A DNA stretch of 29,290 bases, taken from Sphingomonadales bacterium (GTDB taxonomy: Bacteria > Bacteroidota > Bacteroidia > UBA7662). The stretch lies in the NCBI GenBank assembly GCA_016872225.1, contig VHAW01000005.1:1-29290 (forward strand). The letters are read 5' to 3'. The notes below the pieces were generated by a model. The model saw only the letters and a list, made by a program, of their open reading frames with translations. It searched no databases and was not told the DNA's origin. Each line of letters starts with the position of its first letter. The first letter of the stretch is position 1. The position numbers and the translations under genes are program-made. Positions 25,306 to 29,290 of this stretch are shown piece after piece.

Positions 25306-27411
25306 TCAAGAGATTTTACTCCAGTTCTTGCTTTGACCATAAAACCTGGAATAAGCGCTCACCAATTTCCCCGTCAGTTCGCCATTCCCAGCTGGGTCCG
25401 CCGCCAAAATTTGTTCGGCGTAGGTCCTGGCTTTGTGCATTAAGGGGCTATCCTCCACCAAATCTGAAAATTTGAGTTCCATACTACCGCTTTGCTGGGT
25501 GCCTGCCAAATCTCCAGGGCCACGCATTCTCAGGTCCATCTCGGCAATCTCGAAACCATCGTTGGTCGAGGCCAGGGCTTGAAGACGCTGAATAGCCTCG
25601 TCAGAAGGCTTGCCTTTATGCATGAGAATGCAATACGATTGCTCCGATCCCCGACCCACTCGGCCACGCAACTGATGCAATTGAGCAAGTCCGAAACGCT
25701 CGGCATTTTCGATGACCATCACCGAAGCATTCGGAACATTGACCCCGACTTCAATTACGGTGGTGGCCACCAACAAATGCGCCACACCCTTCACAAAGCG
25801 CTGCATTTCGATATCTCGATCAGAGGATTTCATTTGACCATGCACCACCGCCAATCGGTATCGAGGAGGTGGAAATGCTCGTAACATCGCCTCGTAACCA
25901 TCGTACAGAAACTTCAACTCGGCCTGTTCGGTCTCCTTAATGGCAGGGTACACCACATAAACCTGGCGCCCCGCTTGCATTTGTTGTTCCAAAAAGGCGA
26001 ACATTTTAAGGCGTTTGGACTCCGGAGTCACCAAAGTTTGAACGGGTTTGCGACCTGCTGGCAATTGATTCATGATGGATACCTCCAAATCACCGTACCG
26101 TGTCATGGCCAAGGTTCGAGGAATTGGGGTCGCGGTCATCACCAAAACATGCGGAGCCAAGCCTGCTTTGGCCCATAGTTTGGCCCGCTGTTCCACCCCA
26201 AAGCGATGCTGTTCATCGATAACGGCCAATCCCAACTTTGCAAAATGAACATGCTCCTGGATTAAAGCGTGAGTACCCACCAAAAGCTGCAGATTCCCGT
26301 CAAATAAATCTTGCAGCAATTCCTTGCGGCCCTTGCCCTTAACTTGACCGGTAAGCAACCCACAGCGAATCGGCAAATCTCCTAACATTGATTGTATTGT
26401 ATCGAAATGCTGTCTAGACAATAGCTCGGTAGGTGCCATAAGACAGGCCTGATACCCATTATCAGCGGCCAAAAGCATACTCATCAGAGCGACCATGGTT
26501 TTACCGCTGCCCACATCTCCTTGAAGCAGGCGATTCATTTGCTTACCGCTGCCTAAATCGACTCTAATTTCTTTGATGACCCGTTTTTGAGCATCCGTAA
26601 GTTCAAAAGGCAAACGCTCATGAAAAAAACGCAGAAACATATCCCCTACTTTCTCAAAAACAGGGCCTGGATTCTGCAATTTCCTAGTGTTTTTAAGCCT
26701 TAACACCCCAAACTGCAAGAAAAAAAGTTCCTCAAACTTAAACCGGTACAACGCCTTGTTTAATAAAATATTATCGGTTGGAAAATGAGCTTGTTCGAGG
26801 GCATCCCACCTCAGCATTAACGATTCGGCATCTATCAAATGAACCGGTAAGATTTCTGAAACATTGCCCGTGACCTGCTCCAGCGCTTGACGAACAATAC
26901 CCATCCACCAACGATTATGTAAGTTACGTTGACGCAACTTATCCGTCAGGGAATACATTGGGCTGAGGAACGGCCCAGATTTCTTGCTCCATTCCACCCA
27001 GGACGTCATCTCGGGATGAGCCATTTGAAGCTGACCCTTGTATTGTCCGACCTTTCCGAAAACCAGATACTCCTCCCCTTTGCGAAGCATTTCTTCCGCC
27101 CATTTAATGGACTGAAACCAAACCAGCTCCATAAAATGATGTCCGTCGCTTAGGGTCGCCACCAAACGAACCGCTTTGCCTGTACCTACCCTTTCGATGC
27201 GAAGGACTTTACCTCTTGTTTGTACAAAGGCAGGTCCCTCTACTAAAGTCCCAAGGGGGTAAATCTCGGAGCGATCCAAGTACCTATACGGAAAATACGT
27301 CAACAAATCATAAAAGGTCGTGAGCCCCAATTCCGACTCAAGCCAGGCAGCGCGTTGTGGGCCAATACCTTTGAGGTAGGCTAAATCATAAAACAAAGGA
27401 TGCTCTGGCAC
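25306..27411 (-). CDS. recG: ATP-dependent DNA helicase RecG
   Basis: Branch-migrating helicase that rewinds stalled forks and processes recombination intermediates. In 701 aa: an N-terminal wedge (OB-fold) domain (about 58-150, with YLKGIGPQRAAWL at 12-24), then superfamily 2 helicase motifs LTDAQKRVIKEI (271-282), GDVGSGKT (298-305, Walker A), APTELLSRQHF (326-336), VIDEQHRFGVEQR (397-409, DEQH Walker B), VMTATPIPRTL, and late motifs ATTVIEVGVNVPNASVMVIENAERFGLAQLHQLRGRVGRG. Length and motif spacing are normal. It starts 36 nt after the gldD stop on the same strand, so it may share the gldE-gldD transcript. The frame is intact. Confidence 0.97.
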   Translation of the reverse strand: MPEHPLFYDLAYLKGIGPQRAAWLESELGLTTFYDLLTYFPYRYLDRSEIYPLGTLVEGPAFVQTRGKVLRIERVGTGKAVRLVATLSDGHHFMELVWFQSIKWAEEMLRKGEEYLVFGKVGQYKGQLQMAHPEMTSWVEWSKKSGPFLSPMYSLTDKLRQRNLHNRWWMGIVRQALEQVTGNVSEILPVHLIDAESLMLRWDALEQAHFPTDNILLNKALYRFKFEELFFLQFGVLRLKNTRKLQNPGPVFEKVGDMFLRFFHERLPFELTDAQKRVIKEIRVDLGSGKQMNRLLQGDVGSGKTMVALMSMLLAADNGYQACLMAPTELLSRQHFDTIQSMLGDLPIRCGLLTGQVKGKGRKELLQDLFDGNLQLLVGTHALIQEHVHFAKLGLAVIDEQHRFGVEQRAKLWAKAGLAPHVLVMTATPIPRTLAMTRYGDLEVSIMNQLPAGRKPVQTLVTPESKRLKMFAFLEQQMQAGRQVYVVYPAIKETEQAELKFLYDGYEAMLRAFPPPRYRLAVVHGQMKSSDRDIEMQRFVKGVAHLLVATTVIEVGVNVPNASVMVIENAERFGLAQLHQLRGRVGRGSEQSYCILMHKGKPSDEAIQRLQALASTNDGFEIAEMDLRMRGPGDLAGTQQSGSMELKFSDLVEDSPLMHKARTYAEQILAADPAGNGELTGKLVSAYSRFYGQSKNWSKIS

Positions 27412-27447
27412 AAAGTAATTTTATAAAATCCCTTTCATTCAAAATCC

Positions 27448-28143
27448 CTACCAACGCAGGGTCTCCAGAATTCGTTGCATATCCCTAAGCAAATAGGTGC
27501 TGTAAGGTCCCAAGGAATCACTGTTTGGAGTTACCCCAAAATATAGCGACCCCCGCAAATAATGCCGGACACTATCAGTTACATAGAACTGTGTCTGGCT
27601 TGCGGCATCACCTCCAACCACATACAACATCCCATAAACTTTATGTTGAGGATAGCTTATCACATTTTCTTCAATAGCAGTTGCTTTAAGGGTATGCTTG
27701 AAGGTCATTCGTTGAGTCTCCGCCATCAAAACCGCCAAAGCATCACCACGTTCCACTAGACGCCCATCCTCATACTTAACCCCCGCAATGGGGTGATATG
27801 ACAAGTGCCATTGCGCTCCCAACTCGCTGTATTTTAAATTCATCCACCGCGTGGCCTTAGCTGAGGAGCTCCCGGCTCCATTAGATAATAACACAGGGTC
27901 CATGCAGACTGGGATTGCTACAGAATTGTATTCGAAAGTAACGGGAATACAATCGCCCGCATACTGAGAGGGTACAACAGGAGGAAGGATAGCTCGTGCA
28001 TAGGCATAGGGCCTTGCTACAGGATCGTCCGATCGACAGGACATAAAACCTGCTACACCTTCCGCAATCAACCCCAATCCAATCCAACCCCTAACCCACA
28101 AGGAAAACCTAATTCCCAAAGATCGTTGTAAATCAAAGTTCAT
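27448..28143 (-). CDS. gldD: gliding motility lipoprotein GldD
   Basis: Envelope lipoprotein required for gliding and T9SS function in flavobacteria; the exact biochemical role is unknown to me. The 231-residue product has an N-terminal hydrophobic segment (about 18-34) ending in GFMSC, a weak lipobox with C36, followed by RSDD, which resembles the surface-export signal reported for Bacteroidota lipoproteins (inference). The GldD core is recognisable: CIPVTFEYNSVAIP, WMNLKYSELGAQWHLSYHPI, RMTFKHTLKATAIEE, KVYGMLYVVGGDAASQTQFYVTDSVRHYLRGSLYFGVTPNSDSLGP and the C-terminal TLRW. The ATG overlaps the gldE stop by four bases (ATGA, 28140-28143), indicating coupling with gldE. Confidence 0.93.
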   Translation of the reverse strand: MNFDLQRSLGIRFSLWVRGWIGLGLIAEGVAGFMSCRSDDPVARPYAYARAILPPVVPSQYAGDCIPVTFEYNSVAIPVCMDPVLLSNGAGSSSAKATRWMNLKYSELGAQWHLSYHPIAGVKYEDGRLVERGDALAVLMAETQRMTFKHTLKATAIEENVISYPQHKVYGMLYVVGGDAASQTQFYVTDSVRHYLRGSLYFGVTPNSDSLGPYSTYLLRDMQRILETLRW

Positions 28144-29290
28144 TGGGGTTCTTTCGATGGATCCTGGTAACTCAACTGCACTGCCATAATCCGTCGGGTA
28201 TCCGCTTGAAGGATTTTGAAAACAAATCCGTGTTGGCGAAGAACATCTCCCTGGAGAGGGATTCTGCCTTCAAGCTCCAAAACCAAGCCAGCCAAAGTCT
28301 CTACGCCATCAAGGCTTTCATGAAACGGAGAGAAATCCCATCCTGTTTCTCTGGACAAATCTTGCAATAGCATTTTGCCTGCAACCCAATAGGAATCACG
28401 ATCAAGCCGTCTGCAAAGCCTTTGTTCATCAGTATCAAATTCATCCTGAATTTCGCCCACAATTTGTTCAAGGGTATCTTCCAAAGTAACTAATCCTGAA
28501 ATTCCTCCATATTCGTCTATGGCCAAGGCCATGTGCATGCGTCTAATCTTAAATTCCCCAAAGAGCTCATCAATGTGTTTGGTATCGGGGACAATATAGG
28601 GTTTTCGTAACAATTCTTGCCAACGAAAACTTTTATTTTGGTTAAGGCGCGAAAACAAATCTTTTAGATATAAAATACCCACAACCTGATCCAGGCTCTC
28701 ACGGTAAACCGGAACCCTTGAATATCCCCAATCCTGTATTTGAGGAAGGATTTGCTCCAAGGTCGCATCGTAATCAATTGCCTGAATATCTTGGCGTGGA
28801 ACCATAATCTGCCTCACTTCGAGTTCGCCGAAATTGACAATTCCCTTGAGCAAATCCTTTTCCGAACCACCACGACTATTCTCCTTTGCAAAGGTCAAGT
28901 CAATGGCTTGATTAATTTCGGCTTTGGACACTTGCACCTGCTTGAACACCGTCCATCGATCCAGGAAGCCAGAAGTTTGCATCAACAACCAAATGACAGG
29001 TTTAAAGAGATATTCTGAAATGTGTAGTGGCAAACTGAACCAACGGGCAACATTCAAAGGGTTTCTTGAAGCATAAACTTTGGGAACCACCTCTCCCGCA
29101 AACACGATAATAGCTGTCACTCCGAAGGTTTGAAGCAAGGCGGGGAGCCAAGGCATTCCATGAAAACTTAAAACCTTGAACAACAGATAATAAAATGAAA
29201 AAATTATACCTAGATTTACAACATTATTCCCAATAAGTATATTGGCCAAAAGACGTTGGGGATTGGATAAATGCCGAAGGACCCTGCGAT
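28140..29290 (-). CDS. gldE: gliding-associated protein GldE (CorC/HlyC-type), N-terminus cut by window edge
   Basis: Membrane protein of the DUF21-CBS-CorC_HlyC family that is paired with GldD in Bacteroidota. The frame is open from the right edge. The upstream codons read VLRHLSNPQRLLANILIGNNVVNL, the characteristic DUF21 segment, so the true start lies outside the window; the apparent start at 29249 is only an internal TTG codon. Visible parts: transmembrane helices of DUF21 (FGVTAIIVFAGEVVPKVYA); two CBS domains around IMVPRQDIQAIDYDATLEQI and VGILYLKDLF; and the CorC_HlyC domain with HMALAIDEYGGISGLVTLEDTLEQIVGEIQDEFD and LAGLVLELEGRIP. It overlaps gldD by ATGA. Whether it transports ions is unproven. 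Confidence 0.93.
   Translation of the reverse strand, partial: RRVLRHLSNPQRLLANILIGNNVVNLGIIFSFYYLLFKVLSFHGMPWLPALLQTFGVTAIIVFAGEVVPKVYASRNPLNVARWFSLPLHISEYLFKPVIWLLMQTSGFLDRWTVFKQVQVSKAEINQAIDLTFAKENSRGGSEKDLLKGIVNFGELEVRQIMVPRQDIQAIDYDATLEQILPQIQDWGYSRVPVYRESLDQVVGILYLKDLFSRLNQNKSFRWQELLRKPYIVPDTKHIDELFGEFKIRRMHMALAIDEYGGISGLVTLEDTLEQIVGEIQDEFDTDEQRLCRRLDRDSYWVAGKMLLQDLSRETGWDFSPFHESLDGVETLAGLVLELEGRIPLQGDVLRQHGFVFKILQADTRRIMAVQLSYQDPSKEPQ

Noticed and set aside
29247..29249. Apparent start codon of GldE at 29249
   Set aside because: It is a TTG inside the DUF21 domain; the frame continues upstream with conserved sequence to the window edge.

Overview
The window is a gene-dense stretch of a Bacteroidota chromosome, probably a flavobacterium-like or sphingobacterium-like free-living lineage; genus cannot be read from the sequence. 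The evidence is the Bacteroidota-specific gldD-gldE pair, an M1 peptidase with a type IX secretion (T9SS) C-terminal sorting domain, a fused DAHP synthase/chorismate mutase of the Bacteroidota type, the purH-mreBCD-mrdA-rodA order, start codons mostly without Shine-Dalgarno sequences, and promoter elements of the TTTG/TAnnTTTG type. No phage, transposon, CRISPR, rRNA or tRNA was seen.

Layout. 1-3702 (minus): shikimate genes transcribed aroG/aroQ fusion, aroB, aroA; aroA runs off the left edge. 3808-5031 (plus): proline dehydrogenase. 4997-7582 (minus): LptD-like outer-membrane LPS assembly protein. 7613-9421 (plus): N-acetylmuramoyl-L-alanine amidase and a MlaD/MCE lipid-transport protein, divergent from lptD. 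9439-14187 (minus): truA, an ABC exporter half-transporter and the T9SS-sorted M1 peptidase, transcribed in that order. 14260-15480 (minus): a PcaF-like thiolase. 15610-19169 (plus): htpG and purH. 19296-25192 (plus): the rod-shape and elongasome cluster mreB, mreC, mreD, mrdA (PBP2), rodA, followed by a 53-residue membrane protein. 25306-29290 (minus): gldE, gldD, recG, with gldE running off the right edge.

Together the genes cover aromatic amino acid and purine synthesis, outer-membrane assembly and lipid transport, peptidoglycan elongation and splitting, and the gliding/T9SS apparatus. One protein that would use that apparatus, the M1 peptidase, is encoded in the same window.

I did not find a novel multi-gene system: this is mostly ordinary core genome. 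The points worth a second look are small: a four-copy 16-bp tandem repeat between the 53-residue gene and recG, a palindrome overlapping a promoter-like box between lptD and the amidase, a dyad between the thiolase and htpG, an enlarged AroA, a 79-nt aroQ/aroB overlap, and an LptD with only two mature cysteines.
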